In this document: one piece after another, positions 1-8,547 of the stretch
Layout of the letters: the number at the start of each line of letters is the position of its first letter
Numbering within the stretch: the stretch's first letter is position 1
Source of the DNA: Alkalicoccobacillus plakortidis
GTDB lineage: Bacteria > Bacillota > Bacilli > Bacillales > Bacillaceae_D
NCBI RefSeq assembly: GCF_023703085.1
Contig: NZ_JAMQJY010000003.1
Location: forward strand, 248,001-312,000
Direction: 5' to 3'
DNA: 64,000 bases
Notes under the pieces: generated by a model
Told to the model about the DNA's origin: nothing
Databases searched by the model: none
Seen by the model: the letters and a program-made list of their open reading frames with translations, nothing else
Translations under genes and position numbers: made by a program

Positions 1-731
1 TGATTTTCCAAGTCAGGTCTCTGTTCCTTCTCTAAAAGCGATCCTAAAACTTCAGGGAAATATTGAATCAATACATCTACAACTGCGATATCATGTTCAG
101 TTGCCAGCTGATTCACTTTTTCTACGCTACGGTCAACATGATCCGGCCCTTGAAAGATTCGAATTCCATTAAATAATGGTGTATCTCCAAAAAATTCAAC
201 AAGCCCTAGCGTTCCATACCAAGGTCTGAAGGTCGGAAGGTTCTCGGTATCCTTAGCCATTTTAAATGTCTCTTCCGTAAAGACATCAAGGAAAACAACC
301 TGATTATTCTCTTCATTTACAGCTTGAACAATTCTTGGTTTAAGAGTACTCCATTGTTCTGCTAAGTTTTTTTCATCCGCTTGCAGCCTATATGCTTCTT
401 CTTTCAAAAACCAATCAATCCCGGTTAAGCCGTTTTTATGGATTTGAAAGAAATTAAGCCAGAAATTAACGTACCCTTCTTCAATCTGTTCAGGCACAAG
501 CTTTTTAGAGCGCTGATGAAACTCTGATTGTAGCTTTAAAAATTCATTATATGTAATCTGTTTATCCATAAAAGCTTGTAGCTTTTTTGTCAGCTGATGT
601 TTTTGTTGCGCAATACGTTCTTCACGAGCTTGATTGATATCTATTACCTGCTGCTTGTTCATACAGCATTTCTTATATTTTTTTCCGCTGCCACACGGGC
701 ACGGTTCATTTCTGCCAGCAATCATTTCCAT
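1..731 (-). CDS. SEC-C zinc-motif protein, 3' part beyond the window
   Basis: The protein begins MEMIAGRNEPCPCGSGKKYK, and the CPCGSGKKYKKCC stretch at residues 11-23 is the SEC-C (SecA C-terminal) zinc-binding motif. This motif occurs at the end of SecA and in many small proteins of unknown role, where it binds zinc and can contact nucleic acid or ribosomes. The remaining roughly 220 residues are mixed alpha/beta with no domain I can name. The ATG at 731 has AGAGGTG six bases upstream; an internal ATG at 725 lacks such a site. The C-terminus lies beyond position 1, so full length is unknown. Function unassigned. Confidence 0.8.
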   Translation of the reverse strand, partial: MEMIAGRNEPCPCGSGKKYKKCCMNKQQVIDINQAREERIAQQKHQLTKKLQAFMDKQITYNEFLKLQSEFHQRSKKLVPEQIEEGYVNFWLNFFQIHKNGLTGIDWFLKEEAYRLQADEKNLAEQWSTLKPRIVQAVNEENNQVVFLDVFTEETFKMAKDTENLPTFRPWYGTLGLVEFFGDTPLFNGIRIFQGPDHVDRSVEKVNQLATEHDIAVVDVLIQYFPEVLGSLLEKEQRPDLEN

Positions 732-859
732 ATTTACACCTCTATTAACCTTTGTCAGCTTATAATGTAACATAGGTTCGAGGGTTTCTGTTGAAAAATA
801 CATATTGGTTATTATTAGAAAATCTAAATGGCGCAAAGGATTAAAAGTTGGATCGATTA

Positions 860-1065
860 AAATTCATCAAGCTGTGGTAGGTTTTACTAAGACGAATCCA
901 TGCTATAACAAGACAAATCGGGCTCTTACTTTATTAAGATGAAATATGATTTTATTAAGATCAGAACCTCCTTGCCAAGCGCATCACTCATTCCATTAAG
1001 ACCAGAACCTCTTCACCAAGCTTCTCCCATACTCATCAAGAACAATTCTTCTCCAAGCAAGACGC
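860..1065. repeat. Helically phased AAG-core intergenic repeats
   Basis: The gene-free stretch 732-1123 contains degenerate repeats. The core AAG (often TTAAGA or TCAAGA) starts at 869, 889, 910, 936, 957, 977, 998, 1018 and 1038, mostly 20-21 bp apart. The best pair is ATTAAGATCAGAACC at 954 and ATTAAGACCAGAACC at 995, exactly 41 bp apart. An open frame across it (939-1136) has no family resemblance and is not called as a gene. The same architecture recurs near 5.1, 7.4 and 49.9 kb. Confidence 0.6.
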
Positions 1066-1123
1066 GCTCACAACACATAAAAAAAAAACGAAATGGACAT
1101 TTCGCCCATCTCGCCATCACATT

Positions 1124-1657
1124 CTATGGTAGATGAAATTCTACCGTTCCACCATCGCGGTCAAACCAACCATAAAAGGCCCAGTTATCATATCCGCCAT
1201 CACCATTATTTACAAACGTTCCTTCCTCAAATGCCCATACTCCATATACCGCACCATCATAAGTGAAGGTGTCAAAATAGTGGACGCCACTATAGCTTGA
1301 TTCATCATAGTCATTACTCAAATTCAGCACCATTACATTTAGACTGTAATCCGTGTGAAACGATACAGTTTCACGTGCAGCTTTGACAAAACCGCCTCGA
1401 TTATCAGCTGTTTTTATGGTTTCAGAAATACTGTCAAAAATCGCTACCGGGTCGATTGTAATATCGACATTCGGTGCCTTAGCCTGTGCTTGCTGCTCTA
1501 GGGCTTGTCCCTTCTCTTCATCCGACAACTCTTGCACTGCTGGTTCCTCTGCCTTTGCTACATTGCCATGTGCTCCATAACTTGGGATCGCAATTGTCAT
1601 CCCAAGAATCGCTGCTCCTGCCACGGTGCTCATCACTTTTGATCTGGTCTTCTTCAT
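1124..1657 (-). CDS. Secreted protein of the small 'stress protein' type
   Basis: A 177-residue protein with a clear signal peptide: MKKTRSK, then a hydrophobic stretch, with a likely cleavage near AKA-EE at about residue 37. The C-terminal 60 residues are rich in Tyr, Trp, Gly and Asp and contain GDGGYDNWAFYGWFDRDGG. From memory this resembles small Bacillus secreted proteins annotated only as 'stress protein'; no biochemical role is known to me. The start is ATG 1657 because GGAGGAGAA lies directly upstream; a longer frame from 1693 has no ribosome site. A sigma-B-like promoter precedes it, which supports general-stress expression. Confidence 0.75.
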   Translation of the reverse strand: MKKTRSKVMSTVAGAAILGMTIAIPSYGAHGNVAKAEEPAVQELSDEEKGQALEQQAQAKAPNVDITIDPVAIFDSISETIKTADNRGGFVKAARETVSFHTDYSLNVMVLNLSNDYDESSYSGVHYFDTFTYDGAVYGVWAFEEGTFVNNGDGGYDNWAFYGWFDRDGGTVEFHLP

Positions 1658-1701
1658 TGTTTCTCCTCCTGTTATGGTTTTTTTGTTGTACACAGGTTAC
1701 A

Positions 1702-1726
1702 ATACCCCGCTCCAACTCTCCAAAAC
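1702..1726 (-). promoter_or_regulatory. Sigma-B-like promoter of the secreted stress protein
   Basis: Read on the minus strand, GTTTTG (1726-1721) and GGGTAT (1707-1702) are separated by 13 bp. The Bacillus sigma-B consensus is GTTTAA, 13-15 bp, GGGTAT, so the -10 matches fully and the -35 matches four of six. Transcription would start about 35 bases before the ATG at 1657. No competing sigma-A hexamers are obvious. Confidence 0.6.
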
Positions 1727-1923
1727 TTGGGAAATAACCGATTTAATTTTGCCAAACTTCATCATTTTTTTACCATTCATAAATGAAGGACCCCTTTTGA
1801 ACTAAGCTTCCATCCAATACGCATGCGTGATTGCGTACATTTGGGAAATGCATTAATAAAACCTTCTTTTGTGGACACAATAAGCACTATCTTGAGTGAT
1901 TAAATTAAAAGGAGGCAGTATCT

Positions 1924-2176
1924 ATGGGATTTATATGGAGTTTAATTATTGGCGGATTAATTGGATGGGCAGCTTGGAGCTATTACAGGAAAAGGCGTTC
2001 CATTTGGAATTATTGGTAACATCATTGCCGGTTTTATTGGTGCAAACCTTGGTGTATGGTTACTTGGAAGCTTGGGGCCATCACTCGGTGGGTTCGCATT
2101 ACTACCTGCTTTAATTGGAGCGATTATCCTTGTGTTAATTGTAAGCTTAATTCTTAGGTCAACCAGAAAAAAATAA
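1924..2176 (+). pseudogene. GlsB/YeaQ/YmgE family membrane protein, one frameshift
   Basis: Reading from ATG 1924 (GGAGG eight bases upstream) gives a typical transglycosylase-associated N-terminus, MGFIWSLIIGGLIGWAA, then the frame breaks. In the next frame the protein continues as GAITGKGVPFGIIGNIIAGF and ends with a second and third membrane helix and RSTRKK at 2176. Removing one T from GCTTGG at 1972-1977 joins the halves into a normal 83-residue, three-helix protein. Family members are small inner-membrane proteins of stress responses with no proven enzymatic activity. The break is one of sixteen identical CCAGC to CCAAGC events in this window and may be a sequence error. Confidence 0.8.
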
Positions 2177-2187
2177 TCACCAAAAAA

Positions 2188-2221
2188 GCTATCCCATCAG
2201 ACTAAAGGGATAGCTCCTTTT
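2188..2221. terminator. Bidirectional rho-independent terminator
   Basis: GCTATCCC (2188-2195) pairs with GGGATAGC (2207-2214) around an 11-base loop. A T-rich tail follows on the plus strand and a run of T follows on the minus strand. It separates the convergent GlsB-type gene and hydrolase gene. Confidence 0.8.
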
Positions 2222-2223
2222 TA

Positions 2224-3075
2224 TTAGGCGTGTTGCTCCATTCTTTTAAAATGCTGAACAAGATTATTAAAAGCTTCTGGCTCCTCTAAAAAAGGAAAGT
2301 GATTACTTACTTTAAAAACCACGAGCTTTGAGTTCGGTAACTTTTCGTCGATATGTTCTGAGCATGCAAGCGGGCACTGCTTATCATGTCTGCCACAACT
2401 AATAATAGCAGGTATTTGAACCCTTTCTAGTTGCTCAAAGAGATCAAACGTAGGTAGCTCTTGATAGGAAAAAAAATCAAGCCTACTAGCTACCACTTTG
2501 CCGCTGCTTGGTTTAGAAAAATAGTCTTCATAGTTCTCTGGTTTGTAGAGCGACATTTCAGTCCATTCTCTACCCGCTGCCTTCCTTTGATCAGGAGAAG
2601 ATTCAGTGGATTTGATGATATCCAACAATTCAAGTAAACGTGGGTTAAGCGGGTTTATTTTGCTATACATACTATCTGGGTGTCTCATGTATTCATGACT
2701 TGCGGCCCCTGCATTAATAAGAACCTTTTGTAAGGATTCCGGGAAATGAATAGCGTACACCAAACCTAACATCGCCCCTGTTGAGTGACCGGCAAAGCTC
2801 CAATAATTAATTTTTAAGGCTTCGCGTATCGCTTCAAGATCACGAGTACTCTGCTCCATACTTAACTCATCATCCGCGCTAGCCCTGCATGAATTTCCTG
2901 CATTGCGCAAATTGATTAAATACACACTAAAATGTGACGTAAAAGGGTCAGCAAAATATGTTCCTTTTTCGTTAAATTCACTATATAAATGCGTGACACA
3001 GAGAGGTTCTCCCTCTCCCTTTTTAAACAGTTCAAATGTACCTGTCTCAGTCTCTACTAACTGCTGCTTCCACAT
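2224..3075 (-). CDS. Alpha/beta-fold hydrolase
   Basis: A 283-residue hydrolase of the proline iminopeptidase/lactonase-like type. The nucleophile elbow is GHSTG with Ser98; the acid is probably Asp231 in CGRHDKQ and the base His259 in VSNHFPF, which completes a Ser-Asp-His triad in the usual order. There is no signal peptide, so it is cytoplasmic. Substrate cannot be read from sequence. The ATG at 3075 has GGAGG eight bases upstream. It follows two methyltransferase genes by 13 bp and 22 bp gaps and is probably the last gene of that operon. Confidence 0.85.
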   Translation of the reverse strand: MWKQQLVETETGTFELFKKGEGEPLCVTHLYSEFNEKGTYFADPFTSHFSVYLINLRNAGNSCRASADDELSMEQSTRDLEAIREALKINYWSFAGHSTGAMLGLVYAIHFPESLQKVLINAGAASHEYMRHPDSMYSKINPLNPRLLELLDIIKSTESSPDQRKAAGREWTEMSLYKPENYEDYFSKPSSGKVVASRLDFFSYQELPTFDLFEQLERVQIPAIISCGRHDKQCPLACSEHIDEKLPNSKLVVFKVSNHFPFLEEPEAFNNLVQHFKRMEQHA

Positions 3076-3088
3076 TATTATCCCTCCA

Positions 3089-3645
3089 CTATGCCTTTTT
3101 CACAGCATCAAGTATAAGCGATGGAAATTCAGGAACCTCCCCTTGATTCCTTGGATCGTACTTGGAGGATCTAAAAATAACTCCATGCTCTCCTGCCCAA
3201 TTCTGTTTATGAAAGCGACCTTGCTCATCAAAGTACTCTAGCAATTTCACTTCAAAACCAGCCTCTTCAAACAGTTTTTGTAAAGTTTTGTATGTATACA
3301 CAATTTTATGATCATAAGCAGGATGATCCCGAGGACCGGGTCCACCGACCTGTATAACTTGTTGATATTGCTCATTTGGAAACAAACCGTCCGGGACAGC
3401 ACAGCGAAAATATCCTCCAGGCTTGGAGATAGTGCAAGGCATGTTTGGCAGCACAAAGACCCTCATCATATGTTAGATGCTCCCAAACATGCTCTGCAAG
3501 CAGTGCAGTTATTGATTCTTTTTCAAACTGATTACTCCAAGCTTGTTGAATTAAGGATATCCAATTCGGGTTCCTCCGTATGAAGCCAGCCTGGATTGTT
3601 GTTATATCCACCGGCTCCAATGACTACCTTCAACTCTTTATCCAT
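3089..3645 (-). pseudogene. SAM-dependent methyltransferase-like protein, two frameshifts
   Basis: From ATG 3645 (GGAGGGTG upstream) the protein starts MDKELKVVIGAGGYNNNPGW, which is typical of a Bacillus family of about 185-residue proteins annotated as methyltransferases. Three frames are needed to read it through: after DILNST, then ILAEHVWEHLTYDEG-like core, then PGGYFRCAVPDG to the stop at 3089. Both breaks sit at CCAAGC: 3537-3542 and, on the other strand, GCTTGG 3421-3426. Removing one A/T at each gives continuous protein. The middle HVWEHL and the PGGYxRxAxPDG motifs are the conserved part. Substrate unknown; it probably works with the neighbouring methyltransferase. Confidence 0.8.
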
Positions 3646-3667
3646 AAGACGCACCCTCCGACTCTAT

Positions 3668-4447
3668 CTAGTTGCGAAATCCAAACCACACACTCCAACG
3701 GTCCTTTTCGATAATCTGTCCATTGTCCGGTAGACGTACAGAAATATAATCCACAAGTTCGTTTAGTTGTTCATCACTCAGCTCATGCAAAATCGTCCGC
3801 CCTCTTCTTGACTGTAGATCCTCTTTAAGCTCTTTAAATGAATCATAAATTGAACGTGTCTCCCATAGCGGCAGCATCTCCACACGATTAAACCCAGCTT
3901 CAACTAAAGCCGAACGCACTTCTTCATCTGAAAAACGACGCTGTTTCTCCGTTTCAGCTAAAAAAGGAAAACACTCAAACAAATACCCTCTAATATGCGT
4001 AGAAGATCCTTGCAGCAAACAATCCTCAGGTGTTCGATCCTGAACAATGAACACACCATCTTCAGCCGAGAGTGCCCGTGATACTTCATCAAAATTCGCA
4101 TCTAGTCCTGATAAATGATGGATGACAGCCCGCTCAAGCACCACATCGAGACTATGATCAGTTACTGGCTTCAAATCCTCACAATCAGCATAGTCATAGC
4201 TGATTTTTTCATCTGACGTTTTCGCTTCTGCCGCTTCCAACATTCGAACAGAAGAATCCAAACCCAAAACCGATGCAGGGCCTTGCTCCGACATCATCCG
4301 CGTGTAAATTCCACCACCACAGCCAATGTCCGCTACTTTTTTATCCGTTAAATCAACCTTAGACTGAATAAGACGAATCCAATCATCATGCGCAATCCGC
4401 TCAGCATACGTATACTTATTTTCCAATTGGTCGAATTGATTTTTCAT
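3668..4447 (-). CDS. Class I SAM-dependent methyltransferase
   Basis: A 259-residue protein with a Methyltransf_11/25-type core. Motif I is VADIGCGGGIYTR at about residues 38-50, followed by an acidic residue after the second strand (GLDSS) and YADCEDL, the adenine-contacting region. ERAVIHHLSG is the motif IV region. The last 100 residues are mostly helical and probably form the acceptor-binding lid. Acceptor unknown. First gene of a three-gene minus-strand operon and divergent from the lipoprotein gene at 4555, sharing about 107 bp of upstream DNA. Confidence 0.85.
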   Translation of the reverse strand: MKNQFDQLENKYTYAERIAHDDWIRLIQSKVDLTDKKVADIGCGGGIYTRMMSEQGPASVLGLDSSVRMLEAAEAKTSDEKISYDYADCEDLKPVTDHSLDVVLERAVIHHLSGLDANFDEVSRALSAEDGVFIVQDRTPEDCLLQGSSTHIRGYLFECFPFLAETEKQRRFSDEEVRSALVEAGFNRVEMLPLWETRSIYDSFKELKEDLQSRRGRTILHELSDEQLNELVDYISVRLPDNGQIIEKDRWSVWFGFRN

Positions 4448-4554
4448 TTACATTCACCCCTTTTCATTACCACTTCTCTATAAAGTACTCTTTTTCCTGC
4501 TATTAACATTTTTTAATCTAGTTATAATAGAAAGAAAATAGATGGGGGCTACCT

Positions 4555-5054
4555 ATGACCAAAATAGGAAAGTTTGTGATCTTTGTTGTTGGTATGTTTC
4601 TATTTTTATCTGCATGTCAGACCGAAACAAATGCTTCCATAACGCTAGGAAAGGATCCTAAAATCTCCCCTCCGATTTTAAACGTTATTATTGGCGAAGA
4701 AACAATTGGAACCACAAGTGGAGCTTATTGTTGGACTGAAGAAGTTAGTCGCAATCACGAAGTAAGCGAATGTACAGATACGGAAGACCCTGTAGTAATA
4801 GAAAAAGCGAAAGAAGGAGAACCACCAGCTTTCCCCCGTTGGATCTGCAGCGGATCTTGAGTTCTCCATCTCTGACCAAGCCAACAAGTGTATCGCTGAC
4901 CGTTCAGACACGAACTGATGGAACCGAGCAAGACGTCACGTTAGCCGATCAGACATTTAATCTTCCGCAAGAACCCGATGATTATATCTATCGCGTATCG
5001 GTGAATTGGGAAAAAGGCGATACCAGCCATGCTTTTATCATAAGAGTGGAATAA
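4555..5054 (+). pseudogene. Small lipoprotein, two frameshifts
   Basis: The start at 4555 gives a lipoprotein signal peptide with lipobox LSAC (Cys21), followed by GKDPKISPPILNVIIGEETI. Reading to the natural end needs three frames: the N-terminus to EPPAFP, then VGSAADLEFSISDQ, then PTSVSLTVQTRTDG to IIRVE at 5054. The second break is CCAAGC at 4876-4881 (true CCAGC would fit); the first is probably an extra C or T around 4831-4837. Reconstructed length is about 165 residues. It resembles Bacillus extracytoplasmic lipoproteins of unknown function with a beta-rich C-terminus. Confidence 0.7.
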
Positions 5055-5099
5055 TTCGTTTAAACAAACGTTTGATTAAGAATTTGGTGAGGGGATTAG

Positions 5100-5275
5100 T
5101 CTTATCAAGAGGAATATGATTTCTACAATGGTGGGTAGTGTCTTTAGTAAGTAGCAAGCTATGTTAACAAGAGACATTCCTTTTAGACTAAGACGGATCT
5201 AATAGATGTAACACACTACAAAGAACGATGTTTCATTTACCAAGGAACTCTGTTGTCATACCAAGACCTACATTC
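5100..5275. repeat. Helically phased AAG-core intergenic repeats
   Basis: In the gene-free DNA 5055-5293 the dinucleotide core AA(G/T) recurs at 5107, 5127, 5149, 5169 and 5190, and again at 5221, 5242 and 5263, with 20-22 bp steps inside each group. Motifs read TCAAGAG, ACAAGAG, CTAAGAC, CAAGGA. No open frame of interest overlaps. It lies between convergent gene ends. Confidence 0.45.
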
Positions 5276-5293
5276 TTCAATCGATCCTCTCTA

Positions 5294-5333
5294 GGCGAAA
5301 CAAACAACTAAAATATTGTTTGTTTCGCTTTTT
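5294..5333 (+). terminator. Rho-independent terminator
   Basis: GCGAAACAAACAA (5294-5306) pairs perfectly with TTGTTTGTTTCGC (5315-5327), followed by six T. It is 240 bp downstream of the lipoprotein gene and would end its transcript after the phased repeats. Confidence 0.85.
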
Positions 5334-5348
5334 TACTTTATGTTAAGT

Positions 5349-5486
5349 TTATACCCTCAAAAGTGCTAACCAATTGGGAATCACTCTATCCTGGTTACTA
5401 ATAGGCTTAGTCATGTGTGCTTGCTCCGCTTCTCTATGATACTTCGCTCTTTTATCCTGTGAGACCTGTTTATAAAAATCTAGCAT
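5349..5486 (-). CDS. Small protein, translationally coupled to the MFS gene
   Basis: A 45-residue frame, MLDFYKQVSQDKRAKYH through to WLALLRV. The stop codon of the MFS gene (5488-5486) overlaps this ATG in a TGATG arrangement, and GGAGGTG lies four bases upstream inside the MFS gene. The peptide is amphipathic with a hydrophobic C-terminal end. I recognise no family. Strong ribosome site and coupling argue that it is translated. Confidence 0.5.
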   Translation of the reverse strand: MLDFYKQVSQDKRAKYHREAEQAHMTKPISNQDRVIPNWLALLRV

Positions 5487-6727
5487 CATGCACCTCCAGA
5501 TGTTTTCGCTAAAGGGATTGTTCTCTTAAAGCTAGAGAGCTGTGACCGATTTTTATATATTAATACGAGTGCTAGCAGTGATAAGACCGCTGTGCTTAAA
5601 AAAGCTAACTGCACACTTATCCAGTCCAATGAAAAAGTGAATGTCAGAAGCAACAAAACCCTCATCGCCATTCCGACTGCTTCAAAAATACCATTCACTC
5701 GTCCAATTCGATCATTCGGGATAGTCGCCATCATGATGTTTTGCTTACAGATTCTGCTCCCTGCATTACCAAGACCATGAAAGACCTGCAAAATAAGAAA
5801 GATCTGGACGATTGGAACAAGCGCAACTAAAAACAAAGATGCTGTATAGATCGCGACAGATCCTACTGCTGCGATCCAAGGCCCAAAACGAGCAAAAACG
5901 ATTGAAATAAGAATGCCAGCACAGATTGCACCGATTGAATAAAACATATTCGTAAATCCATAAATAGAGGCATCCGCTTGCAAGGTATTATTTATATAAA
6001 TTGGTCTTAGATAATTCCCTATCATAAGTGTTAGGAACGGGATCATTAACGCAAATATACTTAAGCATAACTGCAAGTTGTTTTTTATAAAGGTTAAGCC
6101 CGCATTGCCTTCCTTGATATGGTTTACTGAGTGAAGCTCAACCTTAACGTTTCCTTGATTTGGAAGCTTCCAAATCAGTAGTAAACTAATTATGCTACTG
6201 ACAACAACGAGAAAAAGAACCTGTGATGGGGCGATAATTTGAAAAAGCAAACCTGCTATGCCACCCGCAACCATACTCGCAGACTGTGATTGGACCTCTA
6301 ATAGACCGTTTAATCGGTTGTGTTTGTTTTTATCAAACAATTGTTGGACAAAAGCCATTAAATTAGGAAAGTGAACACCGTAATATGCAACAGAGGTAAT
6401 GTATAAAATGATTAATTGCCAAGTATGCAGACCATTGTTTATTAGGCCGAAGAGCGCAATCGGTGTAACAATGACCAACACGAACAATTGATTTAATTGG
6501 AAAATCAGCTTTCGTGAGATTCGATCAATCATCACACCAATATACGGTGATCCAATAAATAGCATGATGGTTGTAGCAATCATCACAAGACCAAGTAGTT
6601 TTTCCCCTTGCTGTCTGTCTACAAGTAACCAAGCGATCCCAAGACTTAAGATTCCCATGCCAACAGAGGCAAATAGATTTGATGCAATTAACAGGAATAC
6701 TCTTCGGTCTTTCAATACTGAATCCAA
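5486..6727 (-). CDS. MFS transporter
   Basis: A 413-residue protein with about twelve hydrophobic segments and the MFS loop 2-3 signature as GVMIDRISRKL near residue 65. The second half has the usual internal duplication around GRVNGIFEAVGMAMR. It most resembles the MFS_1/enterobactin-exporter type drug-efflux group in Bacillus; the substrate is unknown. The start is TTG 6727, one base after the stop of the upstream VOC gene; the first internal ATG is 23 residues further and would cut helix 1. Co-transcribed with the VOC gene. Confidence 0.85.
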   Translation of the reverse strand: MDSVLKDRRVFLLIASNLFASVGMGILSLGIAWLLVDRQQGEKLLGLVMIATTIMLFIGSPYIGVMIDRISRKLIFQLNQLFVLVIVTPIALFGLINNGLHTWQLIILYITSVAYYGVHFPNLMAFVQQLFDKNKHNRLNGLLEVQSQSASMVAGGIAGLLFQIIAPSQVLFLVVVSSIISLLLIWKLPNQGNVKVELHSVNHIKEGNAGLTFIKNNLQLCLSIFALMIPFLTLMIGNYLRPIYINNTLQADASIYGFTNMFYSIGAICAGILISIVFARFGPWIAAVGSVAIYTASLFLVALVPIVQIFLILQVFHGLGNAGSRICKQNIMMATIPNDRIGRVNGIFEAVGMAMRVLLLLTFTFSLDWISVQLAFLSTAVLSLLALVLIYKNRSQLSSFKRTIPLAKTSGGA

Positions 6728-6728
6728 T

Positions 6729-7121
6729 TTACTGCAATCCTCTGGTATTCATCAGCACCACGCGCCAACCATCTGGATCTTCAATTGTTATCGCCAACTT
6801 CCTCCAATAAGGGTTTTCAGGTTCAACTTCTGGATAGCCCATTTGATGTAACCTTTCTGCCACTCGCTTCATTTCCACTAGATCCAGCATATAAAAAACA
6901 AGTAGGTTATCTTTAGTTGGAGCAGGACAAGGGCTACCATAGATATGTTGTGTGAATTCTAAGTGGTATGAAGTGTCAGGCAGACCGTACATCACCCCAT
7001 CGTAGCCGTCGTGATTTTGAAACCCACCAATTCGCTTTAATCCAAGTCCTTCTTCATAAAAATGAATGACATTATCCAATTGATCTGTTGGTCGTGCAAA
7101 ACGCATTTGTATCGCTTTCAT
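6729..7121 (-). CDS. VOC (glyoxalase-fold) protein, YycE-like
   Basis: A 130-residue protein covering one full vicinal-oxygen-chelate domain, two beta-alpha-beta-beta-beta units. It starts with RFARPTDQLDNVIHFYEEGL and contains YHLEFT, CPAPTKDNLLVFY and PEVEPENPYW, a pattern I know from B. subtilis YycE. Family members bind a metal and may act on small electrophiles or antibiotics, but no reaction is established. It is followed after one base by an MFS transporter, a pairing consistent with a detoxification or resistance cassette (inference). Confidence 0.85.
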   Translation of the reverse strand: MKAIQMRFARPTDQLDNVIHFYEEGLGLKRIGGFQNHDGYDGVMYGLPDTSYHLEFTQHIYGSPCPAPTKDNLLVFYMLDLVEMKRVAERLHQMGYPEVEPENPYWRKLAITIEDPDGWRVVLMNTRGLQ

Positions 7122-7320
7122 TGATTTATTCCTCCCTATTTATCAAGCTCTGACTTCACTTTAGCACTAGGAAGACTAGGTCAAGAAGCTACATATGATG
7201 GATCTTCTCTCAGCCTTTTGATGTAGGAAGGTTTTGATTTTGGTATAGCTTTTTCCATCTGGATGTCTCTTGTTAAGATATAAAAATGTCCATTTATATT
7301 CCTATTTTCAAAAGCAATTG

Positions 7321-7517
7321 CTTGTAAACGCAGTTAGGTCTTGCTAAAACTGAGATTACTCTTAATAACATCCGCTTAGCTCTTAGTCCTAGGGCTTGGA
7401 TCTTGATGAAGTATGATTTGTTCTTGGTGTTAGCTTAATTTCTCTTGATATGACCCTCAATCACTTGCTATAGCAAAGATTCGAGTCAAATAGCAAGAAA
7501 CAGCGAAGTTTACCAAG
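7321..7517. repeat. Strictly phased CTT-core intergenic repeats
   Basis: Gene-free stretch 7122-7590. CTT begins at 7340, 7361, 7382, 7402, 7423, 7444 and 7464, steps of 21, 21, 20, 21, 21 and 20 bp. The local forms are TCTTGCT, CTTAATA, TCTTAGT, TCTTGATGA, TCTTGGTG, TCTTGATA, ACTTGCT. After 7470 the orientation flips to AAG at 7476, 7495 and 7515. This is the cleanest instance of the phased family in the window. Confidence 0.7.
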
Positions 7518-7590
7518 AACCCCGCCACCTCCAACCACAAAAAAGCAGCCACCAAAATTTCGATGCCCACTTTTTTGTCCGTTATATGTA

Positions 7591-7882
7591 TTATCTAAAC
7601 AATGAAAACCACAACGGAACAGTTGTTACTTCAAATTCATCCGTTGTACACGAGGACTCCGGGGAAAATACTGAGTCTTCCATTTCGCTATATATCGCAT
7701 CATCAATATTATTTGTAAATCCAGCCTGATCAAAACAAGCAGGAGCGCTATATTCATTCAATGTATAGTCGATAATGACGGTTTGATCATCTGGAGAATC
7801 TACTTCTCTTGGGATGACAAATCCTATTATAATGATAACTAAACTAATAAATACACCGATTAACCGAGCGATTTTTTTTCAT
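7591..7882 (-). pseudogene. Small membrane-anchored protein, one frameshift in poly-A
   Basis: ATG 7882 has AAAGGAG upstream and sits 23 bp after the response-regulator gene. As written, eight A after the ATG run into a stop after 12 codons. With seven A the frame reads MKKIARLIGVFISLVII, a signal anchor, then an acidic extracytoplasmic domain with two cysteines (PACFDQAG and ESSCTTDE) and ends WFSLFR at 7591, 96 residues. Last gene of the two-component operon. No family recognised. The break is a homopolymer length change and may be a sequence error. Confidence 0.6.
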
Positions 7883-7905
7883 ACGAACTTTTCTCCTTTT
7901 ACATT

Positions 7906-8547
7906 TTATAAAACGGTTGGTTTAGCAACACCTGCTTGAATAGCAAACAAGGCGGCCTGGGTTCTGTCCTGCAACTCAAGCTTTGATAATAAATTTGAAA
8001 CATGCGTTTTCACTGTTTTTTCAGAGATGAAGAGGGTTTCTGCTATCTCTTTGTTGCTTTGTCCTGTACTGATTTCTTTCAAAACGTCTATTTCTCGCTC
8101 TGTTAAGGTCGCGAGTCTTTTTTTAGTGGTATCCTCTGAAACATGAGAAAGAACATGCTTCATCACTTGTGGATGGAGTTTACTTTCTCCTTTGTGCACC
8201 GCTTTAATCGTTTCAACAAGCTCCTCTGGCTCTACATCTTTAAGCTGATAGCCAGCAGCACCTGCTTGTAAGGCCGGTATAACATAATCCTGATCTGAGA
8301 AACTAGTCACTATGAGAATACGAGCGTTTGGCCATCTCTTAAGTAATTGCGCGGTTGCATCAATACCATTCATAACTGGCATATCCACATCCATTAAAAC
8401 AACATCAGGCAAAAATCGTTCATACATCGTGATTGCTTCTTGCCCATTCGTTGCCTCACCCACGATCTCAATCTCAGGAATAGCCTCAAAAAAATAGATT
8501 AAACCCTTTCGAACCATTTGGTGATCATCTACAATTAATAGCTTCAT
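7906..8547 (-). CDS. NarL/FixJ-type response regulator
   Basis: A 213-residue protein with a receiver domain (residues 1-120) and a LuxR-type helix-turn-helix (about 145-205). Acidic pocket Asp7-Asp8, phospho-acceptor Asp53 in VLMDVDMP, conserved Thr in IVTSFSD and Lys about 104 are all present. The recognition region is NKEIAETLFISEKTVKTHVSNLLSKL. It overlaps the kinase gene by four bases (ATGA), so the two are translationally coupled and form a pair like B. subtilis YhcZ/YhcY. Target genes are unknown; it may control its own operon. Confidence 0.92.
   Translation of the reverse strand: MKLLIVDDHQMVRKGLIYFFEAIPEIEIVGEATNGQEAITMYERFLPDVVLMDVDMPVMNGIDATAQLLKRWPNARILIVTSFSDQDYVIPALQAGAAGYQLKDVEPEELVETIKAVHKGESKLHPQVMKHVLSHVSEDTTKKRLATLTEREIDVLKEISTGQSNKEIAETLFISEKTVKTHVSNLLSKLELQDRTQAALFAIQAGVAKPTVL

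Noticed and set aside
7521..7570. Terminator between the small membrane protein gene and the repeats
   Set aside because: T-runs are present on both strands, but the putative stem GTGGGC/GTGGCTGC does not pair well.
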